Source: Streptomyces sp. H27-H1
GTDB lineage: Bacteria > Actinomycetota > Actinomycetes > Streptomycetales > Streptomycetaceae
DNA: 64,000 bases
Assembly: GCF_026627445.1 (NCBI RefSeq)
Contig: NZ_JAPNLJ010000032.1
Coordinates: 1-64,000 of the forward strand
Reading direction: 5' to 3'
Shown: piece by piece, positions 1 through 8,105 of the stretch
Layout: the number at the start of each line of letters is the position of its first letter
How positions within the stretch are numbered: the first letter of the stretch is position 1
Made by a program: the position numbers and the translations under genes
The notes under the pieces: model-generated
Seen by the model: the letters and a program-made list of their open reading frames with translations, nothing else
The model's database searches: none
Told to the model about the DNA's origin: nothing

Positions 1-123
1 ACGGACGCGAACACATCCGCCACGAACTCCGCTAACTCCACCCGAAGGTCCTCGACCTGACGCATATCCACACACGTAACATGCTCCTACAGAACATGAT
101 CGGGAAGAGGTAACGGAGTCCTA

Positions 124-348
124 CTAGCTGCTGAGCAGCGTGTCGGCTGCCTTCCGCGTCAGGGCCCGGGCGAACAACGCGCTCAGGGTGAGGGCGAGGA
201 CGGCGACCACGCAGATCTCCAGGACCTGCTGGGCGACGAGTTTGCTCTTGTTCTCGCCCATGGCCAGCAGCACGGCGAACTCGTTGCGGCGCTGCTTGAC
301 GGCCAGGGTGGCCAGCAGCCCCAGGGTGCCGTCCCCGAATACCGGGGC
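124..348 (-). pseudogene. C-terminal remnant of an FtsX-like ABC transporter permease
   Basis: Read on the minus strand, this stretch encodes about 74 residues ending in TAG at 124-126. It has the features of the last part of an FtsX/MacB-type permease: a small hydrophobic segment, the cytoplasmic loop LAVKQRRNEFAVLLAMGENK, and a final hydrophobic helix followed by a short basic tail. No start codon or N-terminal half is present. It begins directly after the stop codon of the neighbouring receiver gene and in the same reading frame. I infer a deletion or rearrangement that removed most of the permease and joined its tail to the regulator. The remnant is unlikely to be translated except by stop-codon readthrough. 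Confidence 0.6.
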
Positions 349-351
349 CGT

Positions 352-792
352 TCACCGTCCGTGGTCGACGGGCCCTTCGGCAGCGAAGGCCGTGGCGGTG
401 CGGGCTCCGGCTCCCAGGGCGCGGACTTCGGCCAGCAGTCGCGCGTTGGTGACGCCTTTGAGGAGGTATCCGGCGACGCCGGCCGCGGCCATCTCGGTGC
501 GCGGTCCCAGGTCTCCGTAGGCCGAGAACGCCAGGATGCGCACGCCGGGAAGGACGCGGATGATCTGCTGGGCCGTGTACGGGCCGCCACCGGGGAAGCG
601 CACGTCGAGCACCACCACGTGCGGCCGACCGGCTGCGGCGAGGCGGATCGCCTCATAGGCGTCGGCCGCGCTGCCGACCAGGACCAGGTCGGGCTGGGCT
701 TGAACCACCTCTGCCAGCGCCGCGCGCAGCATGTCGTTGTCGTCGCAGATCAGCACGCGCAGCGAGTCCGCGGACGTGCTGGGCCGGGTCAC
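352..792 (-). CDS. Single-domain response regulator (receiver only)
   Basis: A 146-residue protein made almost entirely of one CheY-like receiver domain. The acidic pair D17/D18, the phospho-acceptor D63 (in VVVLDVRF), S90 at the switch position and the conserved K112 (LLKG) are all present, so it should be phosphorylatable. There is no output domain, only a short Ala-rich tail. The GTG start at 792 overlaps the TGA of the upstream histidine kinase by four bases (GTGA), which indicates translational coupling and makes that kinase its most likely phosphodonor. It may act as a phosphate sink or through protein-protein contact. The gene ends against a permease fragment, so it is possible that a longer original C terminus was lost. 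Confidence 0.8.
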   Translation of the reverse strand: MTRPSTSADSLRVLICDDNDMLRAALAEVVQAQPDLVLVGSAADAYEAIRLAAAGRPHVVVLDVRFPGGGPYTAQQIIRVLPGVRILAFSAYGDLGPRTEMAAAGVAGYLLKGVTNARLLAEVRALGAGARTATAFAAEGPVDHGR

Positions 793-1934
793 AACGGCCC
801 CTGGGGGGTGGCGCGGGAGCCCAGGAGGCCACCGGCGGGTGCACCGGGCAGGGGTTCGTCCACTACGGCGGTCGGGAGGTCGGGTACCCAGAACTCCACG
901 GTCGTGCCGGTGCCGGGCTCGCTGCGCAGGGTCCACCAGCCGCCGGCCGTCTCGGCGCGCTCGCGCATCTCCATCAGACCGAAGTGCGCGTGCAGCTTGT
1001 GGGCGACCGCGGGGTGACCGTTGCCGTCGTCGGCCACCCGGACCAGCAGACCTCGGTCGACGGTGGTGACGCCAACCCGTACGGTGCGCGCTTGGGCGTG
1101 CTTGCGCACGTTCAGCAGTGCCTCCTGCACGATGCGGAAGATGGTGATCGCGGTCTCCGGGGCCGGTTCCGCGACCAGGTCGTGTTCCAGTGACGGCTCG
1201 AGGTTCCAGTCGCCGGCCACCACGTCGTTGAGGTGCTGGGACAGCGACTCGACCAGGCCGTGCCGGTCGATTCCGGGCGGGTGGAGCCGGAAGGTGAGGC
1301 TGCGCAGACGGCCCACCGCCTCGCGGACGAACTCGTCGAGCCGGGCCAGTTCACGCGCGTGGGGCTCGCCGGCCCGGTCGGCGAGGAGCTGCAGCCGCAT
1401 GCCGACGGCCACCATGGCCTGGATGGAGTCGTCGTGGACGTCCCAGGCGATGCGGCGGCGTTCCAGCTCCTGGGCCTGCACCATGTGCGCGAACAGGCGG
1501 CGGTGTTCGGTGAGCTCCTGCTCCGCGGCGCGGCGCTCGGTCATGTCCCGGGTCACCTTGCCGAAGCCGCGCAGCTCACCGGTCTCGTCGAAGAGGGGGG
1601 TGATCACCACGTTGGCCCAGAAGCGGGAGCCGTCCTTGCGGATGCGCCAGCCCTCGTCCTCCAGCCGGCCGTCGGCGATGGCCGTTTCCAGTTCCAGGTG
1701 GGGTTTGCGGGCGGCGATGTCCTCGGCCGGGTAGAAGACCGAGAAGTGCTTGCCGGTGATGTCCGCGGCACTGTAGCCCTTGATCCGCTCGGCGCCGGCG
1801 TTCCAGCTGGACACGTGGCCCCCGGGGTCCAGCATGAAGATGCCGTAGTCGAGAACGCTCGTGACCAGCAGGGCGAACGCCGTCTCGGTCGGGGCGAGGG
1901 CGTCGCCTTGTCCGGGCTCGATCTGCCCGGTCAC
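789..1934 (-). CDS. PAS-domain sensor histidine kinase, HisKA_3/NarX-type
   Basis: A 381-residue soluble kinase with no membrane segment. Residues about 20-135 form a PAS domain (LDYGIFMLDPGG, followed by NAGAERIKGYS and the PAC end RDMTERR). Residues about 145-215 are the dimerisation/phosphotransfer helices, with H167 in WDVHDD. Residues about 240-355 are the HATPase domain, with the N box FRIVQEALLNVRKHA and the G box VADDGNG. The ATG start at 1934 overlaps the TGA of the upstream NarL-type regulator (ATGA), and its own stop overlaps the start of the receiver-only gene. The two flanking regulators are therefore both candidate partners. Sensing is probably cytoplasmic, for example redox or small ligand; the cue cannot be read from sequence. 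Confidence 0.85.
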   Translation of the reverse strand: MTGQIEPGQGDALAPTETAFALLVTSVLDYGIFMLDPGGHVSSWNAGAERIKGYSAADITGKHFSVFYPAEDIAARKPHLELETAIADGRLEDEGWRIRKDGSRFWANVVITPLFDETGELRGFGKVTRDMTERRAAEQELTEHRRLFAHMVQAQELERRRIAWDVHDDSIQAMVAVGMRLQLLADRAGEPHARELARLDEFVREAVGRLRSLTFRLHPPGIDRHGLVESLSQHLNDVVAGDWNLEPSLEHDLVAEPAPETAITIFRIVQEALLNVRKHAQARTVRVGVTTVDRGLLVRVADDGNGHPAVAHKLHAHFGLMEMRERAETAGGWWTLRSEPGTGTTVEFWVPDLPTAVVDEPLPGAPAGGLLGSRATPQGPL

Positions 1935-2629
1935 CGGAGAAGGCCCTCCCGGCGGGCCATGGCGACCGCCTCCAGTTGGGAGCGGGCACCCAGCTTCTCG
2001 AGGACCCGCTGAACGTGGTTCCTGGCGGTGTTGAGGGCGACGCCGAGCCGCTGGCCGATCTCGGCGGGGCCCAGGCCGTCGCCGAGCAGGGTGAGGGTCT
2101 CGCGCTCCCGCGGAGTGAGGGTGGCGCCCGGCTCGGAGGTTCGGCCGGTCAGCATGTCCAGTGCTCCGCTGAGCAGACCCTTGCTGAAGGCCACTTCGCC
2201 CGCCGCCACCATGCGTACGCCGTCCTGGAGTTCGCGCAGGTTGCCGGCTTTGAGGATGAGTCCCGAGCCACCGGCCTCGGTGACGTGCGCGGCCATCGCC
2301 GGAGTTCCCTCGCCGGTCAGTACCAGTACCCGGGTGCCGGGAGCGGCGGCCTTGAGCGCGGTGATGGCGTCGATGCCGTCACCGTCGGGCAGTCGCCGGT
2401 CCAGCACCACCACGGCGGGGCGCAGCCTGGCAGCGTCGGCCAGCGCGTCCTTCACGGACAGGCTGCGGCCGACCACCTTCAAGTCGTCGGTGCGGTCCAT
2501 GGCGAGCCGCATCGCCTCGGCCACCATGTCGTGGTCCTCGACGAGCAGGATGGTGATGCGCTCACCGGTTGAGCTCGGCGGAGCGGACGGAGGCGGCGAA
2601 GCCGGTGTGGTCTGTGGTGTCGAAGGCAT
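1931..2629 (-). CDS. NarL/FixJ-family response regulator
   Basis: A 232-residue two-domain regulator. After a Pro/Ser/Thr-rich N-terminal tail of about 23 residues comes a receiver domain with E31/D32, phospho-acceptor D77 (VVVLDRRLPDGDG), T105 and K127. Residues about 165-232 form a LuxR-type HTH (LTPRERETLTLLGDGL, then the recognition-helix region NTARNHVQRVLEKLGARSQ). Its ATG overlaps the TAA of the upstream STAS gene by one base and its TGA overlaps the ATG of the kinase gene. This places STAS protein, regulator, kinase and receiver in one translationally coupled operon of four genes. It probably binds DNA when phosphorylated by the adjacent kinase; targets are unknown. Confidence 0.9.
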   Translation of the reverse strand: MPSTPQTTPASPPPSAPPSSTGERITILLVEDHDMVAEAMRLAMDRTDDLKVVGRSLSVKDALADAARLRPAVVVLDRRLPDGDGIDAITALKAAAPGTRVLVLTGEGTPAMAAHVTEAGGSGLILKAGNLRELQDGVRMVAAGEVAFSKGLLSGALDMLTGRTSEPGATLTPRERETLTLLGDGLGPAEIGQRLGVALNTARNHVQRVLEKLGARSQLEAVAMARREGLLR

Positions 2630-2988
2630 TAGCCGGTCCTCGGTGGTAGGCGTGGCACGCCGGCGACGAACAGTTCGTCGACGCCTGTGAGGGCGAACAG
2701 TCGGGCCACCTGCACGCGGGTGCCTTCCACGTACAGCTCGGTGGCGATCCTATCGGCGGCGGCCCTGGCCTCCAGCAGCACGTTGAGCCCCGCGCAGTCA
2801 CAGAAGTGCAGGTCGCCCAGGTCGAGCACGAGACGGGCGGGCCGCTGTGCGAGGCAGTCGGCGAGTGCTGCACGCAGGTTCGCCGTTCCGTCCCTGTCGA
2901 GCGCGCCGACGAGCCGGAGACCTGTCACATTCTCGTCGCACAGGTCCCTGATCTGGAACGACGGACCGGCCGCTCCGTTTCCGCTCAT
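2629..2988 (-). CDS. STAS-domain protein, anti-sigma factor antagonist-like
   Basis: A 119-residue protein with a single STAS domain. Start ATG at 2988 is chosen because a GGGGG Shine-Dalgarno sits just upstream and the following residues (MSGNGAAGPSF) precede the domain directly. The core strand-loop LVLDLGDLHFCDCAGLN is recognisable, but the position that is phosphorylated in SpoIIAA/RsbV (DSSG) reads DCAG, so both serines are missing. Family members with an intact serine bind an RsbW-type anti-sigma factor when dephosphorylated. This one should not be switched off by phosphorylation at that site. It is the first gene of the signalling operon that also encodes the NarL regulator, kinase and receiver. 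Confidence 0.8.
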   Translation of the reverse strand: MSGNGAAGPSFQIRDLCDENVTGLRLVGALDRDGTANLRAALADCLAQRPARLVLDLGDLHFCDCAGLNVLLEARAAADRIATELYVEGTRVQVARLFALTGVDELFVAGVPRLPPRTG

Positions 2989-3251
2989 GCTGCAACCCCC
3001 AGCCTGGGTAATGGGCACCAGCCAAGAATAGTGAATCTGCACTAGTAGGGAACCACCTGCCCCGACCGGATCACCACACGCGCGGCAGATCGCCGCAAAT
3101 CCGCAGGAGGGCAAGGGGCGCGAACCCATAAACCCTTCGAGCGGACTGGGTACCCTGCTCTGGGGCAGGCCGAGCGACAGAGCCCCGGCAGGGCGTCGGG
3201 GTCACGGTGGGGCACCCGAGCGCAGAGGTACTCAGCGAAAAGAGGGTGGGG

Positions 3252-3668
3252 ATGGAACTCCCGCCGGCCACCCCGCACGACGCCCGCCCCGCGACGGCGC
3301 GCATGGACTTCGACGGCGCCCCCGGCTGCATCGCCGCGGCGCGCCGAGCCGCCTCCGCTTTCCTGCGCCATCACGCCGCGCACGCACCGGAAGCCCGCCG
3401 CACCTTCCACGACGACGTCGTGCTGGTCGTCTCCGAGCTGGTGACCAATGCCGTCCGCCATGCTCCCGGCTCCTTCGTCATGGAGCTCGGCCTGCTTCCC
3501 GACGGGGTCGGCATCACCGTCCGGGACACCAGCCCCGGCCTCCCGCACTTCCGGACTCCCGACCTGACCGGCGGACGCGGCTGGCCCCTCGTCCAGACCC
3601 TCACCCGCCGGGTGTGCGTCGTCCCCCTCCCCGACGGCAAGGCCATCCAGGCGGAGCTGGCCTGGTAG
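3252..3668 (+). CDS. RsbW-like ATP-binding protein (GHKL anti-sigma/regulatory ATPase)
   Basis: A 138-residue single-domain ATPase of the RsbW/SpoIIAB type. The N box VSELVTNAVRHA, the G1-like VRDTSPGLP and the G2 loop GGRGWPLVQ are all visible. In Streptomyces such proteins act as anti-sigma factors or as serine kinases of STAS proteins. The ATG at 3252 is preferred over one 45 bases upstream because GAGGGTGGGG lies just before it. It is divergent from the STAS-NarL-kinase operon, 263 bp away, so the adjacent STAS protein is a candidate partner. A LolA-like or sigma target cannot be inferred. Confidence 0.8.
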   Translation: MELPPATPHDARPATARMDFDGAPGCIAAARRAASAFLRHHAAHAPEARRTFHDDVVLVVSELVTNAVRHAPGSFVMELGLLPDGVGITVRDTSPGLPHFRTPDLTGGRGWPLVQTLTRRVCVVPLPDGKAIQAELAW

Positions 3669-3943
3669 TCCCCCGGAAGCGCTTCGCCGTCCGGCTGAGG
3701 CTGCGGCCGGCGTTCCCTTCGAGGTACCGGCCCTCGCGCTACGCGCCTTCGCAGACGGGTCGCCCGGCTCCTCCCCACCCTGTGCTCGGGGCAGGACGGA
3801 CGGAGCGGTGGCGCTGTGACGGGTGGCCGGTTTCAGCATCGTTGAGGCGAGGAGTGCCAGCTTGTCGGCCGCATATCCCGATCTCTGGTTCCCGATCGTC
3901 AACGTCCGGCCGAGGGGTGGAACTCGGCTGGGCGCCTGCCCTC

Positions 3944-4237
3944 TCAGTACAGCAGGATGCGGGTCACGATCACCTGTGGCGGGTCGGCCCGCTCGGCGAT
4001 GACGTACTCGATGATGCCGATGGCTCCGTCCTCCCCCATCGGCAGCAGCCGGCACTCCGGCCGGTCGGCCGCCGCGGTGCTCCCGGGAACCAGGCCTCGG
4101 GCCTCTCCGATTTCGACCATGGCCGCAACGATCGGGCCCATAGCCCACGGAGGCAGCGCCGGATCCGTCATGAAGCGGGCGACGTCCTCGGACAGCACGC
4201 ACGGCCAGTCCTCAGCCGGCTCGGATCCTTCACTCAA
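3944..4237 (-). CDS. Hypothetical protein coupled to a DUF6247 gene
   Basis: About 97 residues, rich in acidic and hydrophobic residues, ending VIVTRILLY. No TM segment or known motif is seen. The likely start is a TTG at 4237 that overlaps the end of the upstream gene by eight bases; the next in-frame ATG is at 4171. The tight overlap means it is translated together with the DUF6247 protein. Small proteins next to DUF6247 genes are sometimes RelE-like toxins, and the final strand-like segment would fit that fold weakly, but I see no catalytic signature and treat the function as unknown. Confidence 0.5.
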   Translation of the reverse strand: MSEGSEPAEDWPCVLSEDVARFMTDPALPPWAMGPIVAAMVEIGEARGLVPGSTAAADRPECRLLPMGEDGAIGIIEYVIAERADPPQVIVTRILLY

Positions 4238-4520
4238 CGGGCAGGCCCGCCGCCCGGCGGCGCTCGAGCAGTTCCTCCAGGGACACCGTCTGCATCGCAC
4301 CGGCCAACGCAGCGGTCACACGCCGTTCCTGATCCGGATCGTTGTCCAGCATCGCCCTGCCCCACCACCGCAGGAGGACACCCTTGGCCTCCTCGGGCGC
4401 TGCCGCGAGGAGTTCGGCGTAGAACTCCACTCGGAGCTCCGAAGACAGCGCGGCGGCGATTCCCTGGGCGTTCCGTGCGACGCGGTGCGGCGCGTGCGGG
4501 TGGACCGGCTGGGCGCTCAT
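4230..4520 (-). CDS. DUF6247-family protein
   Basis: A 96-residue protein (MSAQPVHPHAPHRVARNAQG at the start) with an Ala/Leu-rich helical core containing LRVEFYAELLAAAPEE and LLRWWGRAMLDND. This matches my memory of the actinobacterial DUF6247 family, which often lies upstream of small toxin-like genes. An ATG start with an upstream AGGAGGTACC-like Shine-Dalgarno supports translation from 4520. It overlaps the following small gene by eight bases, so the two act as a bicistronic unit. A toxin-antitoxin role is inference only. Confidence 0.6.
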   Translation of the reverse strand: MSAQPVHPHAPHRVARNAQGIAAALSSELRVEFYAELLAAAPEEAKGVLLRWWGRAMLDNDPDQERRVTAALAGAMQTVSLEELLERRRAAGLPVE

Positions 4521-4730
4521 GCCGGTACCTCCTTGTTCGACGACGTGTTCCGCCAGTCTGCCCGCTTCAGGCAGGCGCAGTCGAGCCGCGGTGTGCGACG
4601 GGCCTCAATCCGCAGCCTCATGGCCGGGTCCGGTACGCGGCCATCGGACCAGTGGCGGGAAAATTGGACTGCGAAGATTGCGTCGGATTGGTCCCAGTGC
4701 TGTGGCCGCCTGGTGCGTAGCGTCGTAGGT

Positions 4731-4972
4731 ATGACGATTGACTCGATGAAGCACCACACCGCACGACTGCCGGAGCACACCCCTCGCTTGGCCTGGGCGA
4801 AGCTGGCCCCCGAGGTCTACCAGGCGATGGTCCGGCTGGATACGGCGGCGGCGAGCAGTTCGACGAGGCGGAGCTGGCCCGGCTCATCGCCGTGATCATG
4901 ACGATCAACGCCTGGAACCGCTTCGGGGTTTCGACCCGTATGGTCCCCGGTCACCACACGCCCGGTTCATGA
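4731..4972 (+). pseudogene. Carboxymuconolactone decarboxylase/AhpD-like gene with internal deletion
   Basis: The first 40 or so codons from ATG 4731 give a normal N terminus of the family (TARLPEHTPRLAWAKLAPEV, then YQAMVRLD). Near 4848 the reading switches frame and the C-terminal part of the same family follows: EQFDEAELARLIAVIMTINA then WNRFGVSTRMVPGHH, ending at TGA 4970-4972. The whole catalytic middle, including the CXXC disulfide motif, is missing. About 100 codons have been deleted with a frameshift at the junction. The gene product would be inactive. Members of this family are usually alkylhydroperoxidase-like enzymes of oxidative stress defence. Confidence 0.75.
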
Positions 4973-5031
4973 GGCGGTAGCCCGCCCCTCCGGCCGTAGC
5001 CCCTCCCCTCCTCCTGAAACTCGTGAATCAG

Positions 5032-5751
5032 ATGACCACTTCCGCATTCCGTGCCCTGCACCAGGGCCGCACTCCCGATGCCCCGCTCGTCCTCCCCGGT
5101 CCCTGGGATGCGGCGACCGCACGGGTCTTCGCCGATGCCGGTTTCCCCGCGCTCGCCACGCCGAGCGCCGCCGTCGCCGCCTCGCTGGGCTACGAGGACG
5201 GGGCCACCCCGCCCGAGGAGATGTTCGCCGCGGTGGCCAGGATCGTCCGTGCCGTTGCCGTCCCCGTGTCCGCGGACATCGAGGACGGCTACGGTCTCGC
5301 CCCGGCGGAGCTGGTGGGCCGGCTGATGGAGACGGGCGCGGTCGGCTGCAACCTCGAGGACTCCTTCCGGGACGGGACGCTCAAGGACCCGCGGCGACAC
5401 GCGGACTGGCTGTCGGAGGTCCGTGCGGAGGCAGGGGATGCCCTCTTCGTCAACGCCCGCGTCGACACGTTCCTGCACGGCGACGGAGACCTGGCCGATG
5501 CCGTGTCCCGCGCCCGGCTCTACGTGGCCGCCGGCGCCGACTGCGTCTATCCGATCCTGGCGCCCCTCGACGTGCTCCCTGCACTGCGGGAGCGGATCGC
5601 CGGTCCGCTCAACATGTTCGCCACGCCCGACGGGGACTCCGTGGCCGAGCTGGGACGCCTCGGCGCCACGCGCGTCACCTTCGGTCCCGGCCTGCAGCGG
5701 CACGTGCTGGAGGCCGCCGGCGCTCTTGCGGCGCGCCTGGGGACGCCGTGA
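5032..5751 (+). CDS. Isocitrate lyase/PEP mutase-family enzyme
   Basis: A 239-residue TIM-barrel protein of the ICL/PEPM superfamily. Metal-binding and phosphate-loop regions are visible: GPWDAATARVFADAGFPALA near the N terminus, VSADIEDGYG at about residue 85, NLEDSF at about 110 and FVNARVDTF at about 145. The KKCGH catalytic loop of true isocitrate lyase is absent, which fits the 2-methylisocitrate lyase-like/oxaloacetate decarboxylase or phosphonomutase-like subgroup that many actinobacteria encode singly. The ATG at 5032 is preferred; a GTG three codons upstream is possible. No operon partner is adjacent. Mg2+-dependent cleavage or formation of a C-C or C-P bond next to a carboxylate is the expected chemistry; the substrate is not evident. 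Confidence 0.8.
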   Translation: MTTSAFRALHQGRTPDAPLVLPGPWDAATARVFADAGFPALATPSAAVAASLGYEDGATPPEEMFAAVARIVRAVAVPVSADIEDGYGLAPAELVGRLMETGAVGCNLEDSFRDGTLKDPRRHADWLSEVRAEAGDALFVNARVDTFLHGDGDLADAVSRARLYVAAGADCVYPILAPLDVLPALRERIAGPLNMFATPDGDSVAELGRLGATRVTFGPGLQRHVLEAAGALAARLGTP

Positions 5752-5758
5752 CTTCGAC

Positions 5759-5798
5759 GTGGTCCCGGGCGTGATCCCGGGCGTGATCCCGGGCGTGA
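5759..5798. repeat. Short tandem repeat, 12-bp unit
   Basis: Three consecutive units of GTGATCCCGGGC (first unit with one mismatch) follow the stop codon of the PEPM-family gene, with the start of a fourth. The rest of the 299-bp stretch 5752-6050 shows no convincing gene or hairpin. Confidence 0.7.
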
Positions 5799-6050
5799 CT
5801 GCGGTCCGACGACTCCGGCGGAGCCCATGCTCCGGATACGGCCGGCTCCGCCACCGGCGCTGGAGCCACTCCCTCCCCCGTCCACGGAGCACCCATGACG
5901 ATCCGAGCCGTGCTCCGGGACCGACAGCCTCGCAGTACTCGACCGCCTCGCCGATGACTTCCGGCAGGCCGTCCCGTCGAACGCCCGAGCTGCTGTACGG
6001 GCTGGCGCGATAGCCGGCGTACCGGTGCCGGCGTACCGGCGCCGTCACGG

Positions 6051-7492
6051 CTACGGCATCGCACGGCAGAGCGCGTCCAAGGTGGCCGCCCATGCGCTGT
6101 CCGTCGGCCCCGCGAAGTTGACCACCAGCGCGTCCCGCCCCGGTGGCCGGCCCGGGGCCCCCTCGGCGTCGTGACGGAAATCGGCCAGCCAGCTGACCGC
6201 GAGGTCCTCCCGGGCGGCCGCCTCGACGACGGATCGCTCGCTGCCCGGGGGAAGTTCGAGAACCGCCTGCAGTCCCGCGGCGATGCCGGACACGCGGACA
6301 CCGGATGCCCGCCGCGCCAGGGCCTCGACCAGCTGGTCCCGGCGCCGCCGGTAGCGTTGCCGCATCAGCCGCACGTGACGGTCGTAGGCGCCCGAGGCGA
6401 TGAACTCGGCGAGGGTCAGCTGATCCAGCGCACTCGACACCCAGTCCAAGCCCCCCCCTTGGCCGCCACGATCTCCGGGACCAAGTCGCCGGGGAGCACC
6501 ATCCAGGCCAGCCGGAGCCCCGGCGCCAGCGATTTGCTCGCCGTGCCGAAGTACACCACTCGCTCCGGATCCAACCCCTGCAGGGCGCCGACCGGCTGAC
6601 GGTCGTAGCGGAACTCCCCGTCGTAGTCGTCCTCCAGGACCAGCCCTCCGGTGGCGCGCGCCCAGTCCACCGCCGCCGCGCGCCGCTCCGGGTGCAGCGC
6701 GACTCCGGTGGGGAACTGGTGCGCGGGCGTCAGCAGTACCGCGCCGACCGCGCCCAGACCAGCCAGCTCACCGATGCGGGCGCCGTGCCCGTCGAGGTCC
6801 AGGGCCGGGGTGCGCAGCCCGGCGCCGGTCAGCTGCTCCCGGTAGACGTCCAGTCCGTACGACTCGACCGCCACCGCCCTCACCTGCCGCGCCCTCAAGA
6901 CCCGCGCGACCAGCATCAGACCGTGATGGAACCCGGAGCAGACGACGATCCTGCTCGGGTCCGCGTGAACCCCGCGGGCCCGTGCCAGGTATTCCGCCAG
7001 GGCGGTACGCAGCTCCACCCGGCCCAGCGCGTCGCCCAGCGCGAAGGCATCGTGCGGCGTCGAGCTCAGGGCACGCCGGGCGCAAGCCAGCCACTGCCTG
7101 CGGGGAAACTCCGCGAGGTTCGGCGAGCCCGTCAGCAGGTTGTACGCGGGCCGGTGCCCGGCCGGCGGGGCGGGCCGCGGGGCGCCCTCGGCCCGGCGCG
7201 GCGCGGCCCGTTCGGCCACCCGAGTACCGGAACCCTGCTGAGCCGTCAGCCAGCCCTCGGCGACCAGCTCGGCGTAGGCGGCGGACACCGTGCTCCGGGC
7301 GATGCCGAGATCCGCGGCGAGCGAACGGGAGGGCGGCAGCCCGGCCCCGGGAGTCAGCCGCCCCGTCCGCACGGCCTCCCGCAAGGCATCGATGAGACCC
7401 CTGCGCAGCCCACGTCCGCGCAGCTCCAGATGCAAGTCGGCTCCGAGGAGCGCAGCCGGAAGGGCCGCCGAATCGACTGGGTGCTCTGTCAC
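6051..7492 (-). pseudogene. MocR/PdxR-type regulator (GntR HTH + aminotransferase fold), frameshifted
   Basis: From GTG 7492 the first 350 residues read as a normal MocR regulator: a winged-helix GntR domain at about residues 20-95 (LPPSRSLAADLGIARSTVSA) followed by a fold-type I PLP domain with LVLEDDYDGEFRY and the PLP-lysine region YFGTASKSLAPGLRLAW. A run of eight G (C on the plus strand, about 6451-6458) then shifts the frame; the missing C-terminal 130 residues (ALDQLTLAEFIASGAYDRHV onward) continue in another frame to TAG 6051-6053. One extra G in the run would restore the full protein. It is therefore either a recent null mutation, a homopolymer sequencing error or a phase-variable tract. 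No PLP synthesis gene is adjacent. Confidence 0.8.
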
Positions 7493-7627
7493 GAAATGGA
7501 CCTTAGTTGGGCGCGAAGCGAGTACGTGAGAGGGACCTCATTTCTTGATCTCCGCCCGCACCGCACAAACGGCGGATTCCGGTCGGCCTGCGGGCGGGAA
7601 ATCAGGGTTCGCGGGGCGTCGGTCTTC

Positions 7628-8032
7628 TCAGAGCCCAGCCCGCTCCTCGGCCCAGGCGCGGGCGGCCGACGCGTCTTGAGTGGCCGTCGTCGGGCAGCCC
7701 CAGAGGCTTTCGGCGCTGTGGATCGCTTTCGCGCGCTCCGCCGGGATGTCCGCCGGCCCCACGAAGGCGAGGCCGCGGCAGTAGGCCGTGAGACCGGGGC
7801 GGATCGCCTTGAGGGCGCGGACCCGGTCGGTGGCGGGGGCGCCGGCCGGCGGGGGCGTGCGGCCCTGCGGTGGTGCGGGCATCAGGAGCACGGCCGCGAA
7901 CGGCTGGCCCCTTTCCGTGAGGGCGCGCAACTCATCGAGGACGAGCCCCTGGGCCTGATCCATGGGCAGGCCCGAGGCATCGACCTCGCGCACGTCCCCT
8001 CGTTCTTCTTGAACTGCTTCTCGTACGTCCAT
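7628..8032 (-). CDS. Hypothetical protein
   Basis: A 134-residue protein without TM segments or a motif I recognise. It has an acidic N terminus, a helix-rich middle (LVLDELRALTERGQPFAAVL), a Pro-rich linker and a C-terminal Ala-rich segment (QDASAARAWAEERAGL). Codon usage has the strong G/C third position typical of the neighbourhood. It is divergent from a TetR gene, 73 bp away, so the TetR protein may control it. Confidence 0.6.
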   Translation of the reverse strand: MDVREAVQEERGDVREVDASGLPMDQAQGLVLDELRALTERGQPFAAVLLMPAPPQGRTPPPAGAPATDRVRALKAIRPGLTAYCRGLAFVGPADIPAERAKAIHSAESLWGCPTTATQDASAARAWAEERAGL

Positions 8033-8105
8033 CGGGCGAACCTAACAGGATTAGTGACCACTGGTCGCTTATTGGGGGCGACGCTCCCTGCGTACGCTTG
8101 CCGCG

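Noticed and set aside
3..113. Possible gene end GREHIRHELR, stop, LHPKVLDLTHIHTRNMLLQN on the plus strand at the left edge
   Set aside because: Two short same-frame pieces separated by a stop, too little sequence to assign; cut by the window edge.
5800..6040. Minus-strand frame with YSSSGVRRDGLPEVIGEAVE
   Set aside because: No start or family match, mixed third-position bias; likely chance or very old debris.
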